Source of the DNA: Streptomyces achromogenes
GTDB taxonomy: Bacteria > Actinomycetota > Actinomycetes > Streptomycetales > Streptomycetaceae
Assembly (NCBI RefSeq): GCF_030816715.1
Contig: NZ_JAUSYH010000001.1
Coordinates: 1,612,001 to 1,676,000 of the forward strand
Direction: 5' to 3'
Length of the DNA: 64,000 nucleotides
Shown here: piece after piece, positions 45,557 to 58,025 of the stretch
Layout of the letters: each line of letters starts with the position of its first letter
Numbering within the stretch: the stretch's first letter is position 1
Notes under the pieces: generated by a model
Told to the model about the DNA's origin: nothing
Database searches by the model: none
Seen by the model: the letters and a program-made list of their open reading frames with translations, nothing else
Made by a program: the position numbers and the translations under genes

Positions 45557-48052
45557 TCAGCGCCCTGCGCTGTCCACGACCGCCGACCACTCGTCGAGCA
45601 GTGCCTGCGCGGACGCGTCGTCCGGCCCCTCCGCCCACAGATGTGTGACGGCCTCGGCGGGGTCGGGCAGCACCATCACCCAGCGCCCGTCCGTCTCCAC
45701 CACCCGAACGCCGTCGGTGGTGTCCACGAAGCGATCTCCGGCCGCCTCGACGACCCGCCGCATCACCAGTCCCTTGACGGCCCACGGGGTCGCCAGATCC
45801 CGCTTCAGGACGTGCGCCCGCGGAATCCGCGCGTCGATCTGGCTGAGGGTGAGCTGCGTGCGGGCCACCAGCCCGATCAGCCGCACGAAGGCCGCCGTGC
45901 CGTCGAAGACGCTGTTGAACTCGGGGACGATGAACCCGCCCTTGCCGTCCCCTCCGAAGATGGTCGACTCGTCCTGACCCACGCGGGTGAGATCGTCGGG
46001 CGACGTCGTCGTCCACTCGACCTGCGTCCCGTGGTACGCCGCCACCTGCTCGGCGATCCTCGTCGTGGTCACGGGCAGGGCGACCCGTCCGCTGCGACGC
46101 TCGGCGGCGACCAGGTCGAGCAGCACGAGGAGCGCCCGGTCGTCCTCGATGATCCGGCCCTTCTCGTCCACGAGGGAGAGCCGCTCGCCCACCGGGTCGA
46201 ACCGCACACCGAACGCGGCCCGGGACGACGCCACGATCTCGCCGAGCCGCACCAGCCCGGAGCGCCGCTGATCGCCCGTCTCCGTGGGCCGCGCCTCGTT
46301 CAGACCGGGGTTGATCGTCAGCGAATCGACCCCGAGCTTTCCGAGCAGGCTCGGCAGAACGAGGCCGGCGCTGCCGTTGGAGGCGTCGACGACGACTTTC
46401 AGCCCCGCCTCGGCGATGCCGGTAGTGTCCACGTTCCGCAGCAGCGATCCGGTGTAAGCGTCGAAGACGCTGGCCGGGAAGTACAGGTCCCCGATCTCTC
46501 CCGGGAAGGCCCGCCGGTACTCCTGCCGTGCGAAGACCCGGTCCAGCTTGCGCTGACTGCCCTGCGACAGGTCGGCGCCCTGTCCGTCGAAGAACATGAT
46601 GTCCACCGAGTCCGGTACCCCGGGCGAGGTCCGGATCATGATTCCGCCGGCACTCCCCCGCGCGGTCTGCTGCCGTGCGACGGGCAGCGGTACGTTCTCC
46701 AGGTCCCGTACGTCGATGGCACTGGCCTGCAGCGCGGAGATGACGGCCCGCTTCAGCGCACGGGCGCCTCGGGAGTGATCCCGGGCCGTGGTGACCGTGG
46801 ATCCCTTCTTCAGCGTCGTGGCATAGGCGCCGGCGAGACGCACGGCGAGTTCGGGCGTGATCTCGACGTTCAGAATTCCGGACACCCCGCGGGCGCCGAA
46901 CAGGTGTGCCTGCCCCCGCGACTCCCAGATCACCGACGTGTTGACGAACGCGCCGGCTTCGATGGTCTTGAAGGGATAGACCCGCACATTTCCCTGAACG
47001 ATCGATTCTTCACCGATCAGGCATTCGTCGCCGATGACAGCGCCGTCCTCGATCCGGGCGGCACGCATGATGTCGGTGTTCTTCCCGACGACGCAGCCAC
47101 GCAGATTGCTGTGCTGCCCGACGTAGACGTTGTCGTGCACGACGGCCTTGTGCAGAAAGGCCCCGCTCTTCACGACGACGTTCGATCCGATCACGGTGTG
47201 CTCACGAATTTCGGCGCCGGCCTCGACCTTCGCGTAGTCCCCGATGTAGAGGGGACCGCGGAGCACGGCGTCGGGATGCACCTCGGCGCCTTCGGCGACC
47301 CAGACGCCGGGCGAGATCTCGAAACCGTCGATCTCGACGTCGACCTTGCCCTCGAGCACATCGGCCTGGGCCTTCACGTAGCTCTCGTGCGTGCCCACGT
47401 CCTCCCAGTAACCCTCGGCGATGAAGCCGTAGACCGGCTTGCCCTCCTTCATCAACTGCGGGAAGACATCACCGGACCAGTCGACGGGAACATCGGCCTC
47501 CACGTAGTCGAAGACCTCGGGCTCCATGACATAGATGCCCGTGTTCACGGTGTCGGAGAAAACCTGACCCCAGGTCGGCTTCTCCAGGAAGCGTTCGACC
47601 TTGCCCTCTTCATCGACGATGGTGATGCCGAATTCCAGCGGATTGGGCACACGCGTCAGACAGACCGTGACGAGCGCTCCCTTTTCCTTGTGGAAGTTGA
47701 TCAGCTCGGTCAGGTCGAAGTCAGTGAGGGCGTCACCGGAAATGACGAGGAAGGCGTCGTCCTTCAACGCCTCCTCTGCGTTCTTGACGCTTCCGGCGGT
47801 ACCGAGTGGCTTCTCCTCGTTGGCATAGCTGAGCTCCATTCCGAGCTCTTCGCCGTCACCGAAGTAGTTCTTGACCAGCGATGCCAGGAACTGGACAGTA
47901 ACGACGGTCTCATTGAGCCCATGCCTTTTGAGCAGCCTCAGTACGTGCTCCATGATCGGCCGGTTGGCCACCGGCAGGAGCGGCTTGGGCATGCTCGAGG
48001 TCATAGGGCGAAGGCGCGTGCCTTCGCCTCCGGCCATCACGACGGCCTTCAT
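45557..48052 (-). CDS. Mannose-1-phosphate guanylyltransferase-like protein fused to a degenerate phosphomannomutase domain
   Basis: The 831-residue protein has an N-terminal sugar-nucleotidyltransferase domain (1-235) with GGEGTRLRPMT (8-18) and SGDALTDFDL, a left-handed beta-helix (about 250-370) and a C-terminal phosphomannomutase fold (about 380-831). In the last domain the serine-loop reads R-T-S-P-G-V instead of T-A-S-H-N-P (S476 aligned), and the metal loop reads DPVGER (619-624) instead of DGDGDR, so mutase activity is doubtful. The first domain should make GDP-mannose or a related sugar nucleotide for cell-wall glycans. ATG 48052. Confidence 0.9.
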   Translation of the reverse strand: MKAVVMAGGEGTRLRPMTSSMPKPLLPVANRPIMEHVLRLLKRHGLNETVVTVQFLASLVKNYFGDGEELGMELSYANEEKPLGTAGSVKNAEEALKDDAFLVISGDALTDFDLTELINFHKEKGALVTVCLTRVPNPLEFGITIVDEEGKVERFLEKPTWGQVFSDTVNTGIYVMEPEVFDYVEADVPVDWSGDVFPQLMKEGKPVYGFIAEGYWEDVGTHESYVKAQADVLEGKVDVEIDGFEISPGVWVAEGAEVHPDAVLRGPLYIGDYAKVEAGAEIREHTVIGSNVVVKSGAFLHKAVVHDNVYVGQHSNLRGCVVGKNTDIMRAARIEDGAVIGDECLIGEESIVQGNVRVYPFKTIEAGAFVNTSVIWESRGQAHLFGARGVSGILNVEITPELAVRLAGAYATTLKKGSTVTTARDHSRGARALKRAVISALQASAIDVRDLENVPLPVARQQTARGSAGGIMIRTSPGVPDSVDIMFFDGQGADLSQGSQRKLDRVFARQEYRRAFPGEIGDLYFPASVFDAYTGSLLRNVDTTGIAEAGLKVVVDASNGSAGLVLPSLLGKLGVDSLTINPGLNEARPTETGDQRRSGLVRLGEIVASSRAAFGVRFDPVGERLSLVDEKGRIIEDDRALLVLLDLVAAERRSGRVALPVTTTRIAEQVAAYHGTQVEWTTTSPDDLTRVGQDESTIFGGDGKGGFIVPEFNSVFDGTAAFVRLIGLVARTQLTLSQIDARIPRAHVLKRDLATPWAVKGLVMRRVVEAAGDRFVDTTDGVRVVETDGRWVMVLPDPAEAVTHLWAEGPDDASAQALLDEWSAVVDSAGR

Positions 48053-48161
48053 GTCGGAAGCGTCCTCCTAAAAGAGATGACGGTCTAGCCGACTTCGCTC
48101 ATCCAGATTGTCCCGCACTTTTCCACCGCGGGCCAACGAGCCACTGGTCCAATCGGCGAGG

Positions 48162-48770
48162 TCAGCCGGCCAAGGTGTCCGCTCGAACCAGGCGGCGGAC
48201 CTGCACCACATAGAGGACTCCTGCCCACCAATACAGCGTTGTACCCCATCCGGCGAACGCCCATCCGAAAATAGCACCAAGTGACGCCAACCACCCGCTT
48301 CCGTCACTCAGCAGAAGCAGTGGGAAGGCGTACATCAGGTTGAAGGTGGCCGCCTTGCCCAGGAAGTTCACCTGCGGCGGCGGATAGCCGTGCCGACGGA
48401 GGATCCCCACCATCACCAGCAGAACCAGCTCACGCAAAAGCAGTACAGCGGTCAACCACAGCGGCAGGATCTCCCGCCAGGTGAGTCCGACCAGTGTCGA
48501 CAGAATGTAGAGCCGGTCCGCCGCGGGGTCGAGGAGCCGGCCGAGGCTGCTGATCTGGCCCCAACGCCGCGCGAGCTTGCCGTCCAGATAGTCGCTGACC
48601 CCACTGAAGGCAAGCACGAGGAGCGCCCAGCCGTCGCTCTGCGGACCTCCGAACTCGGGCCTCAGGATCAGCCACAGAAACAGCGGCACGCCGACGAGGC
48701 GGGCCATGCTGAGGATGTTGGGGATGGTGAGGACCCGGTCTGTCTGGACACGGGTCTCCTGGACCTCCAC
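48162..48770 (-). CDS. CDP-alcohol phosphatidyltransferase family protein
   Basis: The 202-residue membrane enzyme has the complete CDP-OH-P motif: D60, D63-G64, A67-R68, G77, D81 and D85 in the stretch from SDYLDG to DPAADR. It transfers a phosphatidyl group from CDP-diacylglycerol to an alcohol; the acceptor could be glycerol phosphate or an inositol-type headgroup. GTG 48770 is preceded by GGAGG. It lies 109 bases upstream of the nucleotidyltransferase gene on the same strand and just downstream of the rRNA operon terminator. Confidence 0.88.
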   Translation of the reverse strand: MEVQETRVQTDRVLTIPNILSMARLVGVPLFLWLILRPEFGGPQSDGWALLVLAFSGVSDYLDGKLARRWGQISSLGRLLDPAADRLYILSTLVGLTWREILPLWLTAVLLLRELVLLVMVGILRRHGYPPPQVNFLGKAATFNLMYAFPLLLLSDGSGWLASLGAIFGWAFAGWGTTLYWWAGVLYVVQVRRLVRADTLAG

Positions 48771-48826
48771 CCGGGGGCCTCCAGTAGGAAATGAGCCGAC
48801 GATTCCCCCTGACCCTACCCCAACGC

Positions 48827-48870
48827 AAAAAAGCTCTGGCTCTCGGGCTGTGTGCCCAAGAGCCAGAGCT
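48827..48870 (-). terminator. rRNA operon terminator
   Basis: On the minus strand GCTCTGGCTCTTGGGC and GCCCGAGAGCCAGAGC form a long stem with one mismatch and a 5-base loop, followed by six T residues. It lies about ten bases after the 5S gene: a canonical intrinsic terminator. Confidence 0.92.
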
Positions 48871-48878
48871 CTAAAAGG

Positions 48879-48998
48879 AGTTCGGCGGTGTCCTACTCTC
48901 CCACAGGGTCCCCCCTGCAGTACCATCGGCGCTGTAAGGCTTAGCTTCCGGGTTCGGAATGTAACCGGGCGTTTCCCTCACGCTATGACCACCGAAAC
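48879..48998 (-). rRNA. rrf: 5S ribosomal RNA
   Basis: The minus strand reads GTTTCGGTGGTCATAGCGTG through to ACACCGCCGAACT, a complete actinobacterial 5S sequence of about 120 nt. It is the last gene of the rrn operon, about 88 bases after the 23S gene. Confidence 0.95.
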
Positions 48999-49086
48999 AC
49001 TATGAAACTGTCCAGCCGCACCACACCGTGACCATGGCATGGGGCTGTTCGTGGTTTCAGAACCAACACAGTGGACGCGAGCAACT

Positions 49087-54048
<4,962 letters not shown>

Positions 54049-54470
54049 TGTTTTCCCGTGATCGGGATCGCACACACGAGAGCGGAACGTCGAGCGGAAT
54101 AAGCTCGGCGTTCACAACGTCCTCGCTGTGTTTGTTTCAAAGGAACCTCATCCTCGGCTATCACTGCCGGGGACGGGGTATCAACATATCTGGCGTTGAT
54201 TTTTGGCACGCTGTTGAGTTCTCAAGGAACGGACGCTTCCTTCGTACTCACCCTCTCGGGCTTTCCTCCGGGCAGTTTCCCTTCGGTCTTGCGTTTCCGA
54301 CTCTATCAGGGTTTTTCCGGCTCTCCGACCACTCTTCCGCAGGCATGCGAAAGAAGATCCAGAGAAGGGATCTGACAAGTTGGATGCTGCTCGGGAAGCG
54401 TGCTTGATCGCGTCGCTCACCCTCAGGCAGGAGTACGACTGTACACGCGGTCCCAGAGGGGCTGCAAATC
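54049..54470 (-). promoter_or_regulatory. rRNA operon promoter and leader region
   Basis: On the minus strand the region upstream of 16S holds a -10-like TAGAGT (near 54303), a boxA/antitermination-like TTCCTTGAGAACTCAACAGC at about 54210-54229, and a processing stem CGCCGAGCTTATTCCGCTCG. Streptomyces rrn operons usually have several tandem promoters; I can point to one candidate only. Confidence 0.65.
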
Positions 54471-54479
54471 GACTAGGCT

Positions 54480-54495
54480 AGTGGTCTAGACCACG
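54480..54495. promoter_or_regulatory. DasR-responsive element (dre) upstream of crr
   Basis: AGTGGTCTAGACCACG contains the perfect 14-base palindrome GTGGTCTAGACCAC (54481-54494). It matches the known dre consensus, close to ACTGGTCTAGACCAGT, bound by the GlcNAc-responsive repressor DasR, which controls crr-ptsI in S. coelicolor (established knowledge). It lies 116 bases upstream of the crr start. Confidence 0.88.
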
Positions 54496-54610
54496 GATCG
54501 GGAGCTCTCGTGCGGAACAGGTACTTCCTATGACATACGCTGCTCCAGAGTGCGCCTTCGTGGACAGGCAGTGACGGCCCATGTACATCTCCACCCCTGG
54601 GAGGCCCCCC

Positions 54611-55060
54611 ATGACCACCGTGATGTCCCCTCTCGCAGGACGCGCCATCGGACTGGCCGCTGTGCCGGATCCGGTCTTCTCCGGGGCCATGGTCGGCCCG
54701 GGAACGGCGATCGACCCCGTGCGTGAGCCTTCCGAGGCCGTGGCCCCCGTGGACGGGGTCATCGTCTCCCTCCACCCCCACGCCTTCGTCGTCGTCGACT
54801 CCGAGGGGCATGGCGTGCTCACCCATCTCGGGATCGACACCGTGCAGCTCAACGGCGAGGGCTTCGAGGTTCTCGTGAACAAGGGCGACACCGTGACGCG
54901 TGGGCAGAGCATCGTGCGCTGGAATCCGGACGCGGTCGAGAAGGCCGGCAAGTCCCCGGTCTGCCCCGTCGTCGCCCTCGAGGCGACCGCCGACTCGCTT
55001 CGCGAGCTCCGCGAAGACGGCGACGTGAAATCCGGCGACGTTCTCTTTTCCTGGCAGTGA
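54611..55060 (+). CDS. crr: PTS glucose-type EIIA component
   Basis: The 149-residue protein is a stand-alone EIIA-Glc/Crr: TVMSPLAGRAIGLAAVPDPV, the assisting His57 in LHPHAF, and the phosphorylated His72 in GVLTHLGID. It accepts phosphate from HPr and passes it to sugar-specific EIIB, in streptomycetes mainly for N-acetylglucosamine. ATG 54611 is supported by GGAGG. The gene is followed by ptsI after 79 bases and preceded by a DasR site. Confidence 0.94.
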   Translation: MTTVMSPLAGRAIGLAAVPDPVFSGAMVGPGTAIDPVREPSEAVAPVDGVIVSLHPHAFVVVDSEGHGVLTHLGIDTVQLNGEGFEVLVNKGDTVTRGQSIVRWNPDAVEKAGKSPVCPVVALEATADSLRELREDGDVKSGDVLFSWQ

Positions 55061-55139
55061 CACCGCCGTCCTCATGACGAAGGCGCGCAGGACAACCACC
55101 GCGGCGGCGGGGCCCGCCGCACTAACGGAGACGGGTGAG

Positions 55140-56810
55140 ATGGAGACAACGCTGCGAGGCGTCGGCGTGAGTCACGGTGTGGCGATCGGCGAGGTTCGGC
55201 ACATGGGTACGGCGGTGCTCGAACCGCCCGCGAAGCAGATACCGGCGGAGGAGGCGGAACGCGAACAGGGGCGCGCCCGCAAGGCCGTGGAAGCTGTGGC
55301 AGCCGACCTGACGGCGCGGGGCAATCTGGCGGGAGGCGAAGCCCAGGCGGTGCTCGAGGCCCAGGCCATGATGGCCCAGGACCCCGAGCTGATGGTCGAC
55401 GTGGACCGGCGAATCGCCGTCGGCAGCACCGCCGAGCGCGGTGTGTACGACGCTTTCGCCGCCTATCGCGAACTGCTCGCGGGAGCCGGGGAGTATCTCG
55501 CCGGACGTGTGGCCGACCTCGATGACGTGCGGAACCGTATCGTCGCCCGTCTGCTGCGGGTCCCCATGCCGGGGGTCCCGGACAGTGACGAGCCGTACGT
55601 GCTGGTCGCGAGGGATCTGGCGCCCGCGGACACGGCGCTCCTGGACCCCACTCTGGTGCTCGGTTTCGTGACCGAGGAGGGCGGCCCGACCAGTCACAGC
55701 GCGATCCTCGCCCGTGCCCTGGGAGTGCCGGCTGTCGTGGCCCTGCCCGGAGCGGGTGAACTGGCCGAGGGCACGATGATCGCGGTCGACGGCAGCACCG
55801 GCGAGATCTTCGTGAACCCGAGCCACGAGAAGAAGGCGGAGCTCGGGGCGGCCGCCGCAGCGCGCAGGGCCGCGCTGGCTGCTTCGACAGGACCGGGCGC
55901 GACCGCCGACGGCCACAAGGTGCCGCTGTTGGCGAACGTCGGCGGGCCGGCGGACGTCGCGGCCGCCGTCGAGGCCGGGGCGGAGGGTGTGGGGCTCTTC
56001 CGCACCGAGTTCCTCTTCCTAGACGACAGCAAGAACGCGCCGACCGAGGAGAAGCAGGTCGAGGCCTACCGTCAGGTGCTGGAGGCCTTCCCCGAGGGCC
56101 GCGTCGTCGTGCGCGTGCTGGACGCCGGCGCGGACAAGCCTCTCGAATTCCTGACGCCGGCCGACGAACCCAACCCGGCGCTGGGCGTGCGCGGACTGCG
56201 GACGCTGCTGGACCACCCGGACGTCCTGCGGACCCAGCTGACGGCGCTGGCAAAGGCCGCCCACGGTCTGCCGGTCTACCTCGAGGTCATGGCTCCGATG
56301 GTCGCCGACCGCGCCGACGCAAAGGCTTTCGCGGACGCGTGCCGGGAGGCGGGGCTCCGCGCGAAGTTCGGCGCGATGGTCGAGATCCCGTCGGCCGCTC
56401 TGCGGGCTCGCTCCATTCTGCAGGAGGTGGAGTTCCTGTCCCTGGGCACGAACGACCTCGCGCAGTACACGTTCGCCGCCGACCGGCAGGTGGGTGCCGT
56501 CTCTCGGCTGCAGGACCCGTGGCAGCCGGCGCTGCTGGACCTCGTCGCGCTGTCCGCCGAGGCGGCCAGGGCCGAGGGCAAGAGCTGCGGTGTCTGTGGC
56601 GAGGCCGCTGCTGATCCGCTGCTGGCGTGTGTGCTCACGGGTCTGGGGGTCACCTCTCTCTCCATGGGGTCGGCGTCGATTCCCTATGTGCGGGCCGCCC
56701 TGGCGAAGTACACGATGGCGCAGTGCGAGCGTGCCGCGGCGGCCGCGCGAGCGGCGGACAGCGCCCAGGAGGCTCGGCAGGCGGCGCAGGCCGTCCTGTC
56801 CGGCGAGTAG
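55140..56810 (+). CDS. ptsI: PTS enzyme I (phosphoenolpyruvate-protein phosphotransferase)
   Basis: The 556-residue protein takes phosphate from PEP and phosphorylates HPr. Its active histidine H186 lies in GGPTSHSAILARALG; the PEP-binding domain shows GADKPLEFL, NPALGVRGLR, LSLGTNDLAQYTFAADRQ and the catalytic cysteine in CGVCGEAAADP. I start at ATG 55140 (GGAGACGGGTGAG upstream); the open frame extends 22 codons further. ptsH is not nearby, as is usual for Streptomyces. A hairpin follows the stop. Confidence 0.95.
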   Translation: METTLRGVGVSHGVAIGEVRHMGTAVLEPPAKQIPAEEAEREQGRARKAVEAVAADLTARGNLAGGEAQAVLEAQAMMAQDPELMVDVDRRIAVGSTAERGVYDAFAAYRELLAGAGEYLAGRVADLDDVRNRIVARLLRVPMPGVPDSDEPYVLVARDLAPADTALLDPTLVLGFVTEEGGPTSHSAILARALGVPAVVALPGAGELAEGTMIAVDGSTGEIFVNPSHEKKAELGAAAAARRAALAASTGPGATADGHKVPLLANVGGPADVAAAVEAGAEGVGLFRTEFLFLDDSKNAPTEEKQVEAYRQVLEAFPEGRVVVRVLDAGADKPLEFLTPADEPNPALGVRGLRTLLDHPDVLRTQLTALAKAAHGLPVYLEVMAPMVADRADAKAFADACREAGLRAKFGAMVEIPSAALRARSILQEVEFLSLGTNDLAQYTFAADRQVGAVSRLQDPWQPALLDLVALSAEAARAEGKSCGVCGEAAADPLLACVLTGLGVTSLSMGSASIPYVRAALAKYTMAQCERAAAAARAADSAQEARQAAQAVLSGE

Positions 56811-56848
56811 CACGGTGGCCGGCTCCGGTTACGGGTCTGCCGGGTGAG

Positions 56849-56882
56849 CAGGGGCGCTCCGCCTTCGGGTGGGGCGCCCCTG
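56849..56882. terminator. Bidirectional hairpin terminator
   Basis: CAGGGGCGC (56849-56857) pairs with GCGCCCCTG (56874-56882) between the convergent ptsI and hypothetical gene, 38 bases after the ptsI stop. Confidence 0.78.
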
Positions 56883-56902
56883 CCGCGTGGAGCGGTCCTC
56901 GT

Positions 56903-57796
56903 TCAGTGGTGGTGGCCCGGTGTCGGGCCTTCTGTGCCGAGCGGAGGCGGGAAGCAGTAGTCCACGCCGGACTCGGGCGAGATGAGGTCGCCCGACTCGA
57001 CGTCGGTGCAGTAGGCGTCGAAGACCTCCCCGGCGGTCAGGGGTTCGAGCCCGTCCCCGCGCAGGCGCCATCCGTAGATCTGGTCGGAGGCTCCGGGTGC
57101 GGTGGTGCGCATGACCAGGCCGCCCGGGCCCTGGTTGGCGAGGCCGAGGGCGAGGACGGTGGTGAACTCGAGCGCTTCGGCCTCGTCGAACTGTGTGGCG
57201 CCGCAGCTCTCCGCGTCCGCGTGGAGGACGGCGACGAGGGTTTCCGGGGCCGCCGTGACGCTGCAGACGAGGTGTCGGTCGCCGGGTGGGGCGGTGTCGA
57301 GGATGCGGGCGACAAGAGCCGTCGCCCGGGTGAAGGCGGCGCGGCCGATGTCCTCGCCGCAGGTCGCGCAGGCTCCGAGGCGGGCCAGCAGGGTGGCCGC
57401 GTACTCCCAGGTCGCCCGTCGGACGGCTTCGTCGACGAGGGCGGGTACGAGGTCGGCGAGGGGCTGCCCCTCGTAGGGGATGGTGGGGCCCGTGGTCGCG
57501 AGTTCGGCGGTGAAGCGGGTGCGGTGGGCGGGGGTGTCGGGGTCGAGCGCCCTGTCGGCGCAGTACTCGGCGTATTCCTGCGGGTCGAACAGGGCCACGG
57601 TGGTGTGGGTGCCCTGCAGGGCGCGTGTCCTCAGGAGGTCTTCCACCTGCTGGAGGTAGGTGGCGTGATCGTCGAAGGTGAAGGTGCGGTAGTGCCGCAT
57701 GGCTCGGAAGTCGTGTTCGTCGGTGAGCAGGCCGATGGTGCCGGCGATCTCGCGGCGCAGGACGCGCCGCATGGCCTGGTGATCGGTGTGTGCCAT
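56903..57796 (-). CDS. Conserved hypothetical protein, 297 aa
   Basis: I do not recognise a domain. The protein is soluble and acidic, has C143 and C146 in GACATCGEDIG that could form a half zinc site or disulfide, and ends in a His-containing tail (PTPGHHH). Helical segments alternate with a strand-rich middle (HLVCSVTAAPETLVAVLH). ATG 57796 follows GGGGGAGA. It is convergent with ptsI and has a 229-base gap upstream in which I see no gene. Confidence 0.65.
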   Translation of the reverse strand: MAHTDHQAMRRVLRREIAGTIGLLTDEHDFRAMRHYRTFTFDDHATYLQQVEDLLRTRALQGTHTTVALFDPQEYAEYCADRALDPDTPAHRTRFTAELATTGPTIPYEGQPLADLVPALVDEAVRRATWEYAATLLARLGACATCGEDIGRAAFTRATALVARILDTAPPGDRHLVCSVTAAPETLVAVLHADAESCGATQFDEAEALEFTTVLALGLANQGPGGLVMRTTAPGASDQIYGWRLRGDGLEPLTAGEVFDAYCTDVESGDLISPESGVDYCFPPPLGTEGPTPGHHH

Positions 57797-58025
57797 GTTC
57801 TCCCCCGGTGTGAGCGGTCGATCTATGCTCACTCACAGTAATCGAGGGCACTGACAGTGAGACCGGCGCTGAGTCGACACCCGTCGGCGATCGAGGGGAA
57901 CATGCAGGTCAAAGTAATCTGAGGGCTCGAGACGGCCGGATCGGAGGATGTGGCCGAGCGTGATGGTCCGTCGACGGGGGGCGGTGCGGCGGCGTCGTCG
58001 GACGGGGCGCCGCACCGGCAGGCGT

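Noticed and set aside
45368..48088. A plus-strand open frame of about 900 codons
   Set aside because: It is antisense to the nucleotidyltransferase and the end of the DUF881 gene and has no family features.
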